Notes: generated by a model not told the origin, from the sequence alone. A stretch of DNA of 64,000 nucleotides from Epinephelus fuscoguttatus (GCF_011397635.1 NC_064770.1:32388598-32452597); one strand, 5' to 3'. Counted from the first letter of the stretch, positions 27,201-42,344 are shown. Program-made: numbers and translations.

Positions 27201-30200
27201 TTTCCACCACATCCCAAAGGTGCTCTATTGGACTGAGATCTGGTGACTGTGGAGGCCATTGGAGTACAGTGAACTCATTGTCATGTTTGAGATGATGTGA
27301 GCTTTGTGACATGGTGCGTTATCCTGCTGGAAGTAGCCATCAGAAGATGGGTACACTGTGGTCATAAAGGGATGGACACGCTCAGCAACAATACTCAGGT
27401 AGGCTGTGGTGTTTAAACCATGCTCAGTTGGTACTAAGAACATCTCCCCCACACCATTACACCACCAGCAGCAGCCTGAACCGTTGATACAAGGCAGGAT
27501 GGATCCATGATGCCAAATTCTGACCCTACCATCTGAATGTGGCAGCAGAAATCCAGACTCATCAGACCAGGCAACGTTTTTCCAATCTTCTATTGTCCAG
27601 TTTTGGTGAGCCTGTGTGAACTGTAGCCTCAGTTTCCTGTTGTTAGCTGACAGGAGTGGCACCTGGTGTGGTCTTCTGCTGCTGTAGCCCATCTGCTTCA
27701 AGGTTGGACAAGGTGTTGTTGCTTCAGAGATGGTCTTCTGCAGACCTTGGTTGGCACCAGTGGTTATTTGAGTTACTGTTGCCTTTCTATCATCTTGAAC
27801 CAGTCTGGCCATTCTCCTCTGACCTCTGGCATCAACAAGGCATTTTGGCTCACTGGATATTTTCTCATTTTGGGACCATCCTCTGTAAATCCTAGAGATG
27901 GTTGTGTGTGAAAATCCCAGTAAATTTGGCACCAACAACCATACCACCATCAAAGTCACTTAAATCACCTTTCTTCATCGTTCTGATGCTCAGTTTGAAC
28001 TTCAGCAGCTCGTCTTCATCATGTCTACGTGCCTAGCTGCTGCCATGTGATTGGCTGATTAGCTGTTTGCGTTAACAAGCAGTTGAACAGGTGTACCTAA
28101 TAAGCGGCTGGTGAGTGTATAATCAACAGATGAGACCTAATCTGAAAGTGTTCGTTAAAAATCTGACAGCTGCTGGAACAGAAGACCCTCTGAGTGGTTC
28201 GGAAGAACACTGAGGCATCCTGAGTCGCTCACTGAATGTAGACATTTTCAGTTTGGCCCTTGTTACTTTGCTACAGTGACCTCAAGTGACCTCTGGAGTT
28301 AGGCCGATCACTGAGCCAGCCTTTCTGATTATCTTATTGATCTTGTTTTTATCATCTGCAGTGATGCTGCCTTGACTGAGCCTTCTTGAACACAACATCA
28401 CTGTTCTGTTTCCAGAGCGTTAGCTACAGCTGAATGTCCTCAATCTGTCATATGTAAATGAAAAATATCGACCTGATGAAGGGGCAGCTAGGAAATCCCA
28501 CCTTGTTATTCTTCAACTAAATCAGGCAGCAGTTAAATCCAATCACGATGGAGGAAACCTCAGCTAACCTCCTGCTGATGGAGACTAGCTAAGCAGATCA
28601 CGAGATCACAGAAGCTGCCGTCTCGGCTTTTGACACTGATTAAATTCATGTCATGTGAGGTTATGCTACCTGTAACTCACATATGTAAAGCTGGAGTGCA
28701 GGACGTTTACATATAAATAAGGATCCGTTACATTCGTACCCTGTCAAACAAGTTCACACAGCAAAATCGATTCTGATTCGAATGGCACAATGGCAAAAGG
28801 AGGCACATTTGTCAGCTTCTTGCTCCAGTATACTGTGAGCCAAATAAGGGTGGGCCATATGGCCAAGCAAAGAACCCCAGACGTCCCTCTCCCCAGCAAC
28901 GCTTTCCAGCTCCTCCTGGAGGACCCCAAGGTGTTCCCAGGCCAGACGAGATGTATAATCCTCCAGTGTGTTCTGGTTCTGCCCCAGGCCTCCTTCCAGT
29001 GAGACGTGCCCAGAACACCTCTAACAGGAGGTGCCCAGGAGGATCCTGATCAGATGCCCGAACCACCTCAACTGACCCCTTTCAACAAGGAGCAGTGTCT
29101 CTACTCAGAGCTCTCTCCACATGTCCGAGCTCCTTACCCTATCTCTAAAGCTGAGCCCAGACACCCCACAGAGGAAACTCACTTTGGCCACTTGTATCTG
29201 CAACCTCATTCTTACGGTCACTACCCAGAGCTCATGACCACAGGTGAGAGTTGGGACGTAGATGGACCAGTAAATCAAAAGCTTTGTCTTCCAGCTCAGC
29301 TCCTTCTTCACTATGACAGTCCAGCACAGCAAGTGCCTCACTGCAGATGCTGCGCCAAACTGCAGATCCATCTCACGCTCCATTCTACCCTCACTCGTGA
29401 ACAAGGTCCCGAGATACTTAAACTTCCTCGCTTGGGTCAGTATCTCTCTCCCAACCTGGAGGAGGCAGTCCACTGGTTTCCGCCAGAGAACCATGGCCTC
29501 AGATTCAGAGGCGCTGACTCTCATCCCAACCACTTCACACTCGGCTGCAAACCACCTCAGTGCCTGCTGGAGGTCATCGTGTAATGAAGCCAACAGAACC
29601 ACATCATCTGCAAAAAGCAGAGATGCAATTCTGAGGTCCCCAAACCGGACTCCTTCCTCCTCCCAGCAATGCCTTGAGATCCTGTCTATGAATATCACAA
29701 ACAGGATCGGTGACAAGGGACAACCCTGGAGGAGTAGTATGCAGAGTATGTGGACGCAGCTTTCATTTTGGTCATACAGGGATCAGATGGCTTGTATCAG
29801 CAAACCCCAGTACCCCACAATCCTGCAGTACTCCCATAAGACTCCCTGGGGGACGCTAATTTTTTTTTCCTACTATGGCGAAGGCATGGCTCACCCTACT
29901 CTCCCTCTGATTGGCTAGTAGTCATTGCCTTTTTTGCCTGGATTGGTTAGGTTTAGGCATGAGGAATGAGATTGGTTAGGGATAGTGTAAGAATGTCAGG
30001 GAAAGTCAATCGGAGGCAGAGTAAGGCAGAGTCGGGCGGGTCTTGCCTTCGCCATCCTAGGGGGGGAAAACATGCCTGGGGGACAGGGTCGTAAGCCATC
30101 TCCAAGTCCACAAAACACATGTAGACTGGATGGGCAAACTCCCATGACGCCTCCAGCAGTCCCACAAGGGTTTAAGGGCTGGTTTACTGTTCCATGGCCA

Positions 30201-32952
30201 GGATGAAGCTGCATTGCTCCTCCTGAACGTCTTCAACAAAGTAGATCAAATGCACAAAGGAGTTGAAATAATACATTTGTCCATCAATCCAATTCTGTGA
30301 AGATCACCTAAAGGCTGTACGTGCATTTTGAGGAAGTTTCTAGGTTCTGTGATTTATATTGGTATTACAACCTTTTTATCTGCAGGCCTGAAAACTTTTA
30401 ATCCTCAGCGTCTCTCTGCCGTTCTGCTGTTTTGTGATTTGTTTTTCTACCAACTGTGTAATATAATTCGTCTCTGTCCACATACTACAGGACTACAGAA
30501 GTGGGTTGAAGTGGGAAACTCGGGCGTCTTCAGACCAGAGATGCTGCTGCCAATGGGGCTCCCTGAGGACGTGTCCGTAATCGCCTGGGGACTTTCTCTG
30601 GAGAGGTGAGCGCACAACATTCACTGTGAAACCACAAGCTGCGTTCAGGGGCTCAGTAGTTTGGCAGGTTCAGAAGTGACCTGCATTTTGAAAAACAGGA
30701 GCACATCTGTGCAAACTTCACCTTGTTATTATTCTCTTTTCATTCAAGGATTAAAGGTGTGATTTAGTCTGCAGACATCAGCAGTGCTCTCGCTGTGCAG
30801 CTGCTGAGCTCACATCTTTCTGACCTACATCTTACACGTTAAAGTTTCTTGTCTGAAGAGGATTAATCCTGTTTATGACTGATTTCAGTTTACTAGTTAC
30901 ATTATTCATTTGAATTATTATATTATAATTATGTTCGCAGTTACAGATAAAAGAGATGGTAATTTTGGAGCTTCCCAAGATTATGGTTGGTAATAAATTA
31001 GCGCCGGCAGCCTGTTTATTACTGATGAGATTAACGGGGTTAAAGCTTCACACATCCGTGGGGGGAAAAGCGTACAGTGGTGGAAAAAAGTTTTCGGACA
31101 CCCTTAAAATTTTACACAATCTCAAATATTATCATGAAATATTTGTGGAAAAATCTTTTTTGTGTTTGAAAAGGTGTGGCTGCATTAAACAGATACAAAC
31201 AAATACAAATTATATTTTTTTGTTTATTGTTTACAAGAAAAACTAACAAAACTAAATTCTTGACAGTTTCAGTATGTCAGTTCTCAACATTGTCGGTATC
31301 AGAGTCAACAAATAACAGAGAATGTGTTCAAAACTGAACAAAAAATAAATAAACCATCACATCTTCAAATTAATGTTTAGTAGTCCTGCCATTGGCACGT
31401 AGTAGAGCTCTAATCCTGGCTGGCATGTTCCCCACGAGCCTTTCACACTGTTGAGGGGTAATCTTGTCCCATTCTTCTTGAATTACTGCTTTTAATTCTT
31501 CTAAATTCTTTGGTTTATGCTTTGAAACAGACCTTTTGATAATCCACCACAGATTTTCAATGGGGCTCATGTCCGGGGATTGAGCTGGCCACTCTAAGAC
31601 CTGGATACTGTGCTCCTGCAGCCAAGTTCTACTGGCCTTGGATGTGTGGCAAGGGGCATTATCTTGCTGAAACATCCAGTTTTTACCTCGACGGAACAGT
31701 GCACGCGCAGAAGGGAGCGTGTGGGTTTCGAGAATGGTACAATACTTGGTAGAGTTCAATGTGCCACCACAGACAATGAGATGACCAACACCAGCAGCAC
31801 TCATGCATCCCCAAACCATGATACTGCCTCCACCATGCTTGACAGTAGGTACTGTACATGCTGGAGATAATGCTTCGCCTGGCCTTCTGCGTACCCTCAC
31901 ATTAGTAGGAGGAAGATAAAGCTGGAAACTGGACTCATCTGACCACAAAATCTTCTTCCAATTCCTGGCTGTCCAGTTCTTGTGTGCCTGGGCCCAACGA
32001 CACCAGGCTAACCTCTGTCTCTCATTGATCAGGGGCTTCTTGGTAGCCTTGTAGGACCTTTTTTATGGAACCAATCAATTTTAAGTTTTTAATGGCTTTT
32101 TTAGGATTTATTTAGTATTTTGGCTGCGACTGTACTAAAAGAAATTGCACTTGAAGACCTAAGAGTCATTCTTAATGCAATATTTCACAAATGCATGGGG
32201 TGTCCAAAAACTTTTTTCCACCACTGTATATTGAAGATTGATCTCGGATTTAATGAATCAATAGCAGGTCATTCAAATGAAGATTGATTTGAATCAGATG
32301 AATCGATTAGTTTAACCTAACACCTTTTATCTGGTGTTTCTAGAGTTGTGTTTATTTGCAGACACATAAGGAACTGCTAATATGTGATATTTCTTAAGGG
32401 GAGTCTGGTGTAATATTTTCCACCAGGAGCAGGATGGGAAAAAAATCTCAAAAGAAATCTAGTTGTAGCTGTAAGAAGAGGCCCTGCAAGATCCCCAGTC
32501 TTTGTTAAATCTTATAGTCCGTGACTTAAAACTCACATTGTGTCAAGATGTGAGGGTGTCAGACTTCAGTCTTTTAAAGTATTTTCAGAATAGTCTCAAA
32601 CTAAACCTCACCATGAGGGTCTTTGATTGTCACGCTGCTGCTTTTTATGGAGAGTACTTTGTGTTTAAATCTGGTCATATCTGAGTTTTAACTGAGGACA
32701 ACTGTCATGGCTAATAACTTCAGAGTGAGTGAGTTGTGAAAGGCTCATAATCCACAGAGAGTAATCCTCCTCTCCCACCAAAGACCTGGAATAGACACAG
32801 CACAAACCCTTCAGTCTCTCACTGAGCCTTCTCCTCTGACCCGCAGGCCCACCATGATTAAGTACGGCATCAACAACATCAGAGAGCTGGTGGGACACAA
32901 GGTTAACCTACAGATGGTCTACGACAGCCCCGTATGTCGACTTGAGTCCTGA
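18264..32952 (+). CDS. farsa: Phenylalanyl-tRNA synthetase alpha subunit (cytosolic)
   Basis: Catalytic subunit of the alpha2beta2 enzyme that charges tRNA-Phe in the cytosol. Exons: 18264-18410, 19608-19745, 21311-21409, 21496-21614, 22579-22671, 23512-23640, 23885-24000, 24092-24176, 24258-24357, 26248-26416, 26697-26774, 30491-30605, 32847-32952. Together they encode 497 residues (human FARSA has 508). The N-terminal winged-helix region ([16 protein letters not shown]...) contacts tRNA in the family. The class II synthetase core includes motif 2 with FRNE at 357-360 and motif 3 GLSLER at 458-463, followed by a conserved C terminus ending [11 protein letters not shown]. The tail is shorter than in human. 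The ATG chosen is the first in the CpG-rich leader and matches human MAD. All frames are intact. Introns 9-12 are enlarged by transposons. Confidence 0.97.
18813..19544. mobile_element. Second copy of the internally repetitive TTAA element, in farsa intron 1
   Basis: TTAA at 18809-18812 and 19545-19548. The left part (ACAGTGTGTAAGATTGAGGG) and the internal units with GGTTTTTACT(A/G)GGAGCC near 18910, 19140 and 19365 match the element at 11456-12727. The right terminus is reduced to a short TTGGTCAT. It shares the phrase CAGTGTTTCTTCAATG with the other copy. No open frame of note. Confidence 0.65.
23166..23202. repeat. Perfect 14-bp hairpin in farsa intron 5
   Basis: ATACCTCATGCTCA and its exact reverse complement are separated by 9 nt. 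Confidence 0.85.
25124..25163. repeat. Perfect 17-bp hairpin in farsa intron 9
   Basis: ATTATGACTGGAGAGAT and its exact reverse complement are separated by 6 nt (ATTGAA). The strength of the stem makes it an obvious RNA or cruciform fold, but nothing nearby identifies a function. Confidence 0.9.
25290..25590. repeat. Common teleost interspersed repeat
   Basis: Contains the phrases CAACCACTCAAAGCACGTTT, GTGGTGGCCGAGGCTACC and GTTCAGTATCTTGCCCAGAG. From memory these belong to a repeat seen in many fish introns. It sits directly next to the 28S fragment. Its class was not determined. Confidence 0.5.
25625..25886 (-). pseudogene. Degenerate fragment of the 28S rRNA 3' end
   Basis: Read on the minus strand, this follows the end of vertebrate 28S rRNA. 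GTGAGACAGGTTAGTTTAAC is followed by CCTACTGATGATGTG, GGTAATCCTGCTCAGTACGA, GAGGAACC, GGAGCCAATGGTGCGAAGCT, ACCATCTGTGGGATTATGAC, TGAACGCCTCTAAGTCAGAA and AGCGCC. Relative to the rRNA as I remember it there is an internal loss of about 20 nt between GAGGAACC and GGAGCC, plus many substitutions towards the extreme 3' end. It lies in farsa intron 9, opposite to the gene. It is a relic, not a working rRNA gene. Confidence 0.85.
27034..28117 (-). mobile_element. Tc1-family transposon with decayed transposase
   Basis: Terminal inverted repeats CACTCACTGGCCACTTTAT... and ...GGCTGGTGAGTG are flanked by TA at 27032-27033 and 28118-28119. The minus strand encodes a Tc1 transposase: an open frame from 27959 to 27225 includes [15 protein letters not shown], the first catalytic Asp in WSDES, and the second in [10 protein letters not shown]. 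The last part, with [11 protein letters not shown], is in another frame (27312-27118), so a frameshift separates it. Position 28 of the open frame and others have substitutions. Inserted in farsa intron 11. About 1.08 kb, as expected for a full Tc1 length minus small deletions; probably inactive. Confidence 0.92.
28800..30245 (-). mobile_element. LINE reverse transcriptase fragment (Rex-type, 5' truncated)
   Basis: The minus strand translation gives, in order: [17 protein letters not shown] (about 30160-30100), [14 protein letters not shown], the catalytic box [42 protein letters not shown] and RVRSSD. At about 28990-28850, after frameshifts, an [11 protein letters not shown]-like tail follows. 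This is a non-LTR retrotransposon reverse transcriptase with its C-terminal region, of the kind annotated as Rex1/Rex3 in fish; the exact clade is uncertain. A 220-bp DNA element interrupts it at 29855-30074. Frameshifts and a missing 5' part make it dead. Inserted in farsa intron 11. Confidence 0.85.
29855..30074. mobile_element. 220-bp MITE with 10-bp target duplication, nested in the LINE
   Basis: CCTGGGGGAC occurs on both sides (29845-29854 and 30075-30084). The inner ends are inverted copies: CCTACTATGGCGAAGGCA on the left against CCTAGGATGGCGAAGGCAA read from the right. Removing it and one target copy rejoins the LINE coding sequence in the expected place. No coding capacity. A 10-bp duplication is in the Mutator-like range (9-11 bp); that class call is inference. 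Confidence 0.8.
31075..32226 (-). mobile_element. Tc1/mariner-type transposon lacking the N-terminal DNA-binding part
   Basis: Inverted ends CAGTGGTGGAAAAAAGTTTT and its complement lie at the two edges, with TA on both sides (31073-31074, 32227-32228). The minus strand has one clean frame of 192 codons (31948-31370), open further upstream to about 32060. It holds the catalytic residues in [15 protein letters not shown] and [11 protein letters not shown], and the C terminus [13 protein letters not shown]. Only about 250 bp remain before the end, too short for the paired helix-turn-helix region, so that part has been deleted. Inserted in farsa intron 12. Confidence 0.92.
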
Positions 32953-33277
32953 GGTCCCTCCAACATTTTTATGAATGGACCCATCTTACCTTCCCCTGGG
33001 ATACCTCTTTTCTACGTCTCACTCTAGTTATTCTCTCCAGTCCGAGCTCGGCCAGTAAAACCAGTTGGTCTGAAGCAGCAGACAGATTTTCTTCTCCAGA
33101 GGGCCGTAACACACAGGAGGACGTCATACTCCGCTGCCGAACAAAACATCAGCACGAGTCTCGACTTTGTTACATACTAAGAACAGATTTCTTCTTTACA
33201 TCACCCTGCCCCAGTTACTACAGCAGATGACCCACCTGTACAGGGAAAATACGACTTTTGGATTGTGACAAATGTTC

Positions 33278-33283
33278 AATAAA
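33278..33283 (+). terminator. farsa: farsa polyadenylation signal
   Basis: AATAAA lies 326 nt after the farsa stop codon and is followed by a T-rich and GTGTG-containing stretch suitable for cleavage. Confidence 0.8.
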
Positions 33284-34493
33284 AAGTTTTTTCCAAATAT
33301 CATCAGTGTGTGACTCCTGTGTTTGTTGATAGTTAGGTTTTTTGAAATGGGGTTGTATGACATACTTATCCAGAGTCAGTTCATCAGCTCTATCCAGTCA
33401 CCAGAAAAAATGCTGGTATCGTACCTTTCTGCAAACCACAAATATGTTACAGTTGTACGTTTCATATGTATCATGTTAACATTTCTAAAGTGACGTAGTG
33501 CACGAGCTGACTTTGTCATCAGGAGGTGGAGAGGTTGTAAAAATGTGCCGCCTAGACATCAAATTAAAACACGTTTTAATGTTTCATCAACTAAAATGTG
33601 CATCGTACATTAACGACCTGGTGCTTTTTCCTCTAAATAAAGGATGTCTTGCAGGATTTAATAGTGTGTGGACAGATTAATTTGCTTTCACCACCAACGC
33701 TGCAGAGTTAGGTGAAATCTGGGGAATCAGCACTGCTACACCTGAAAGTGATGATTTAATTATAGGTTTCCTGCTGCTAGTTGAGAAACATTTTCACGAT
33801 CTGACAACAGCAAACTGTAGAAACGAGAGAGAGAGGAAGCATAATCAGTAGGGGAACAGGAAGATTTTTGAATGTGACTAATTTTACATAGTGATTACTG
33901 GACATTTTAGATCTAGTTGTATGTTTGTTGTGTCTGTGAGGGAAACAAAGCTGTGGCTGCGTTTGTAAATCCAGGGACGTGGGATTACAGCTGACCTTCT
34001 TTAACAACCTCCTGTCCTTAAATGTTTACAGTTGTATATCTGGCACTGTGTTAACATGTTAACGCTGTTTTATAGACATTTTAAAGATGTGTGAACAAAT
34101 CTCGGAGTGAAAACATGTTGAAATACTTATTTTTTTACTTACATCTAATCCCCTGTAATCCTTCATCATGTTATTACTTTTCTTTTATATACAATTTTAT
34201 TTTATAGAATGTTTAATACAGTTGATGTCTTAGGAAGTTTTCTTCATTTCACTGCTTTAGACTCCAGTTCAGAGACAGTTCAGTGATCATATTAACAAAA
34301 TAAGCTCTTGCTGCAAGAACTGACCACATGATATTAGCTGGACATGGTTCAGTCTGCAGAGGAACAGAACATCCCAGAATCATTTCACTTCTGACCAAAG
34401 AAGGTTTGGATAAAGAAAAATCTCCTGTTTTGCATTTTAAATGTGTCTTAGGCCGATCAGCAGCATTAAAACTTAGTTCAGTATTTTTTAAAA

Positions 34494-35918
34494 TAGTGAT
34501 GCACTGATTTATCGGCGAAACATCAGTATCATTTGAAATTCACCCTGTTAACTGCTGCCATTAGTCTATCAGCAAATAAGATGATATTCACCAGTGGTAG
34601 TGGCAGATGTGTTTCTGTTGTGTCACAATACTGTTCAGGCTAAAAAGCAGGGACCAGTTGCACAAAACACCCAAAGCTTTCTCCTTAAGTAGGGCACTTT
34701 AGCTGAGGGACTTAAACAGTTGCACAGAATCCCTTTAAGGTTTCCTTCGTTAGGGAAAAACTCATAGAAAACTCTTCTCTGGCTGTGTTAGTTTTTTAAT
34801 TTATCACCATAAACTCGGTCATGTTGCAGTTAAGACAGAGTCAGAGGTACCTTAAGGTTTTGTTTTTTTACCTTGCTTTAGTTGATAAGGTCTTTTGTGT
34901 AACGGTCTAGGGATTCCTTAAGTGTAAGGATAAACAAATACCTAGGTGAACAGGAAACCTTAGGTAGAAGACTTACGAGTGTTTTGTGCAACCGATTTTA
35001 CTTTGAGGAAACCTCAACCAGGACCTGGAGGAAAATCTTAACTTAAGGTGTTTTGTGCAACCGGCCTCCTGAGACTAATGCCATCCTGTCGTCCCGGAGA
35101 CAACAGAAAACGTGTTTGGGATGAACAGAGATATTCTCTGGGAAGAACTTACAATCAACACGACAGGGAACACACTCTATCATTGTCCTGATAATGCTAC
35201 ATCATAAACAACAAAGCCACATTGACATCAGCAGGAGAGTGGCTAATTAACGTTAGCTGTTAGCAGCTGGTGGCTAAAACTAACCGCTAACAAAGGTTGC
35301 ATTGTTTCATTATTTTTATAATGTGGAATCTGTTTTCTACAACTTAGAAAACGGAAAAAATGATGTATTCAATAAAGTTGAATTGATAAAAAAAAATTCT
35401 ACCTAGAAATATCCATGCATTATAAATGTCAGTACACATGAAATTACTCAGAAAAATGCAATTAACAAATATGAGACACTAAAGTATTCATGCGCGAAAT
35501 GTGATTCAAATGTGATCTTGTAAAATGCAGGTTTTGGTTAGAAACTTAAATAAACAGCTGTTTAAATAAAAAAAATTATGTTTGTTTTCACAGCAATTTA
35601 AAATAGAAATTAGAGAGGGAATTATGGCATTTTATACATGGTGAAAAGGCTTTTGAAACTTTTATAATGTTTATTATGTAAAAGGTTATATAAAAGGTTG
35701 TTTTCAAAATCTGTGTGATTGAATTTGTCATTCATAAATAGTGTAATAAAAGACTGGATAACTTTAAAACAGGTATTTTTTTATCCTCAAGATTTCTTTG
35801 CTTCCATGGAACAAAAGGGGGAATAAATAACAACATAAGAGTCAGCGGCTATCAGCCAAATTATTAATTTAAATATTGGTATCAGCCCAGAATTTCACAA
35901 TCGTTGCATCCCTCTATT
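34494..35918. mobile_element. hAT-like element remnant in the farsa downstream spacer
   Basis: The left end TAGTGATGCACTGATTTATC and the right end, read inverted (TAGAGGGATGCAACGATTG), resemble the fish hAT termini with GATGCA plus a 'TATCGG'-type interior. A second TIR element lies inside it. No transposase frame remains. The region from 33300 to 34490 holds nothing I recognise. Confidence 0.5.
34653..35064. mobile_element. TIR element with GTTGCACAAAACACC ends
   Basis: ACCAGTTGCACAAAACACC on the left faces GGTGTTTTGTGCAACCGG on the right. The interior is rich in CTTAAG motifs and has no coding capacity. It sits inside the larger hAT-like remnant, so it inserted later. No clear target duplication was found. 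Confidence 0.65.
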
Positions 35919-36510
35919 AAAACAGGCCAAACCAAAGCTGCAAAATAAGCTGTGCCTTCACACTTTCTTCACCTTTTATTCAATACAAGTTGACATCTAA
36001 GAATAGGAGCGGCTGTGGGCTGGTATTACAGGAGAAATTAGCTCAGTCTCCCAGCATACTGTATGCTTCTTATGCAATAATATGTGCTGGTCCTGTCTCT
36101 GTACCACACAGGGGAATCCATGAGAGCGTGCGACACCTGCACCAAAGGCTGCAGGATTAAGTCGAGTTGTGTACATGTTGAATTGCTGGAACTCCGTTAA
36201 GTCTCCCTCTTAAGCTAATCCCTTGGTGCCTTGAAATAACGTTTTGCCGAAGTGTGTGAGACAGCCAGCTGGGTGGTTTACAGGCTGGAGGCAGCTTTGT
36301 TGACTACAGATAATGTAGTAGCCTCCAGCAACAGTCTGACCCCTGGTGCCTTCCTGCAGGGCGTAAGGGACACTTCAAGAGCAAGAACAACAGTGTGACA
36401 AAAGAATACCAGTGAGTTTCACAAATAAGACACACTTAAAGTTCGATCAGAAGTCCATCACGCTTCACATGAAGTTCACTCTCACACTGTCTTACAGTCA
36501 CGTTGTGGGC

Positions 36511-36516
36511 TTTATT
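36511..36516 (-). terminator. Polyadenylation signal of the small membrane protein gene
   Basis: TTTATT on the + strand is AATAAA on the minus strand, 266 nt beyond the stop codon of the 36782-39561 gene. Confidence 0.65.
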
Positions 36517-36781
36517 AAACTGAATCTAATATGTCTAACAGCTTCCCTATGAAGCTCAGGCACACAGAGACAATATCCAGTGACCTCCAGTACTCCTTTA
36601 TGTCCTTGGGTCAGCCTTCTCTCTTCTGTTGATATGATGTGTGAAGGAGACAACACTCTAGAGTCACGTTCAGAGAAATGTAAGCAGGAAGGACACAGCG
36701 TAGTCAACACCAGACGGAGTTTCTGGGGTTCCAAAACTCGTCAGTCATCAAGGCTGTTCATGATCATGGTCCTTGTCAATG

Positions 36782-40040
<3,259 letters not shown>

Positions 40041-40305
40041 TCATTAGTGCTGATCCAAAAAGTTTCCTTGATGTAAAGGCTGCTGACTGACTATAGGTGG
40101 AAATTAAAAAACAAGACACACACCTGGTCTTAAAGGTGCAGAGGTTAAAAACAGATCTTTGACCCACTTAATAGAAAAGCAATTGAACAACAGCTGAAGG
40201 TCCTGTAGTTTAAAGGTGCCCTGCAGTTTTCAAATGTTTCTCACCAAAGAACGTTGTCAAAGTTTTAAGAACTCCACAAGAACTAGGAGTGATCATAGTT
40301 TATAG

Positions 40306-40822
40306 CAGTGGTTCCCGACTGGTCCCATTACAGGGTCCAAATTTTCATTCATTAGTTCAAGGTCCACACAGTTTAACCCTTTGAAACCTTGAGCAACATC
40401 ACTTTTCTTGTGCTGCTTTCAGACACCTTTTGCAAGTATTTAAACCTTTGAACCCTCAGCTAATTGGGGCGATGTCTTTCAAAAATATGGGGAAAGGCAC
40501 TGAGCATCTTGGTAAGAAATGTCCCAAAAATAAATAAATAAATAAATAAAATAAAACAATAATAATAGAGTATAGAAATTGTTTTTAGAAAATTAGTTTA
40601 AAAAATACTATGGAAAAAAAGAAAATAGCTTGGGAAAACTTTATAATTATTACTATTACACATATACAATTATGGTACAGAATTATTATACGTAGTTTAC
40701 CAATTTCACTGTGACTCAAAAGACAGTGTGTTTTTTAAAAACGTTTGCGAGACCCTTGTAGTCCATTCAGAATGCACCGCTGGCCCACTTTTGGACCTCG
40801 ACCCACCAGTTGGGAGCCACTG
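40306..40822. mobile_element. Non-autonomous hAT element (CAGTGGTTCCC ends)
   Basis: Inverted ends CAGTGGTTCCCGACTGGTC and CCAGTTGGGAGCCACTG bound a 517-bp element. The adjoining octamers GTTTATAG (40298-40305) and GTTTACAC (40823-40830) match at six of eight positions and both fit the hAT target pattern nTnnnnAn. An (AATA)n run lies inside at about 40525-40555. No transposase. Confidence 0.8.
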
Positions 40823-40924
40823 GTTTACACCGGGACTTTTTTAGCTCGTATTTCAGAGTAAGGTAGGCCTACTCTCCCGCCACAACAGGAACCATAAACG
40901 ATGTAAGTGTGTGGTGATTGGTCC

Positions 40925-41310
40925 ACACCACAGACTGTATAAAATAATGGATGTAGCCACTATGATGTCACCAACTGATTCGCGGACTCCCATTTTGAAG
41001 CCTCGAGCCTCTAAGGTGTCAGATATTCAGTTTTTATGCTAAGTACATTTTGTTTTAATCCTGCTTTCCACTAGTGAAACTTAACATTAACATTATCACA
41101 GTTAACCATAACGAAGCTAACCAAGCTAGTAGCTAGCATTAGGTTCTCGGGTTCTCTCCACCCTCTCGTCCACATGTGGTCACTTCTGGCTCCACGAATC
41201 CAAGATGGTGACAGCCAAAATGCCAAACTGGAGTTTATTATTTTAAACAGTCTATCGGACTGACTCGCTTTTGGAGCCAGCCTCAAGTGGCCATTCATGG
41301 AACTGCAGTT
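40925..41310. repeat. Teleost interspersed repeat with inverted ends
   Basis: Contains CACAGACTGTATAAAATAAT, CCATTTTGAAGCCTCGAG, CACTTCTGGCTCC, CCAAGATGGTGACAGCC and CCTCAAGTGGCCATTCATGG. These phrases are familiar from a very common fish repeat. Between 41310 and 42340 I see no gene and no bounded element. Confidence 0.6.
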
Positions 41311-42344
41311 TTGGGAAACAGGCCAGTCGTCAGTATTCAGTTAAATTCAGAATATAATCAGTCAGTTGTAATGAAGCCTTTAGGAAATGACACCATTCAA
41401 GTGCATTAAAGTCATCCAAATCCCAGTTAATGATCCAAAGTCCATGACACGGCGACAGACAACCATCAGTGTATCATTTTGCAGTGCAGTAGGAGGAGCA
41501 GGAACAGGAACAGCTTCCACCACATCCAGGATCAAGACAAGTATGTCAAGATCATCAGTGCCCTCAATTTAAATTGAGCATGTGCCTTAATCCATCCCAT
41601 AAAAGTTGCACCACTCATACCCATAAATCCCAAATCATAATCTTGTATTCTGGTGAAGTCAGAGGATTAGTGTGTTTGTCCCCTTTGCTTTAAAACATCG
41701 TCAAGTGAGAGCGTGAAGTCCAATCATGAGAACGACCTGAACCTTTAACTCTCTGAGGTTATAATCCAGATGATTATTGGAGATGGAAAACATCCTTATT
41801 ATCTGAGTATTAGAGTTCCACAGCTGCTGCTAATGTGTGGATGAGAGACCAGGAGTCAGCCGCCCTCTCTCCCTCCACATTTCAATTCATGTCACATCAC
41901 AGGGGAGCCATCATGTCAGCCTCCATCATCCCCGACAGAGAGGACACAGAGCACACAGTCTGTTCAGGGCACAGTTAGTCACACTTCTACACAGGCATGA
42001 AAGATGAAAGGCCATTGGTCCAAGAAAAAAAAATGGAAAAGCAATTTCCTTATGTAAGCACCATGTAGAACACGCGTGGCCGTAAATTTAATTCCCTTCA
42101 CTTCAAAGTGGCTGAGGCGAACATGCAATGATGCTGCAGAGGATGCTGCCCATTGCACAACCCTCATGTCCCTGTGGATTTAGAGCGCAAGAGAGGGAAA
42201 CAAAAAGATTATGTGCTCAGCAATAAAAACATTAAATCTTCATTGAGGTAGTAACCTAACAACTAGAATCAGTGTTGGCACTGTGCCAACAATAACATTT
42301 GCACGTTATTATGTAGTGGATATTTTAAAACTTTATGTTCCAAC

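Noticed and set aside
36361-36412. Possible 52-nt exon (reads RKGHFKSKNNSVTKEY between a CAG and a GTGAGT)
   Set aside because: Good splice-like edges, but no partner exon on the plus strand and no recognised protein; left out as chance.
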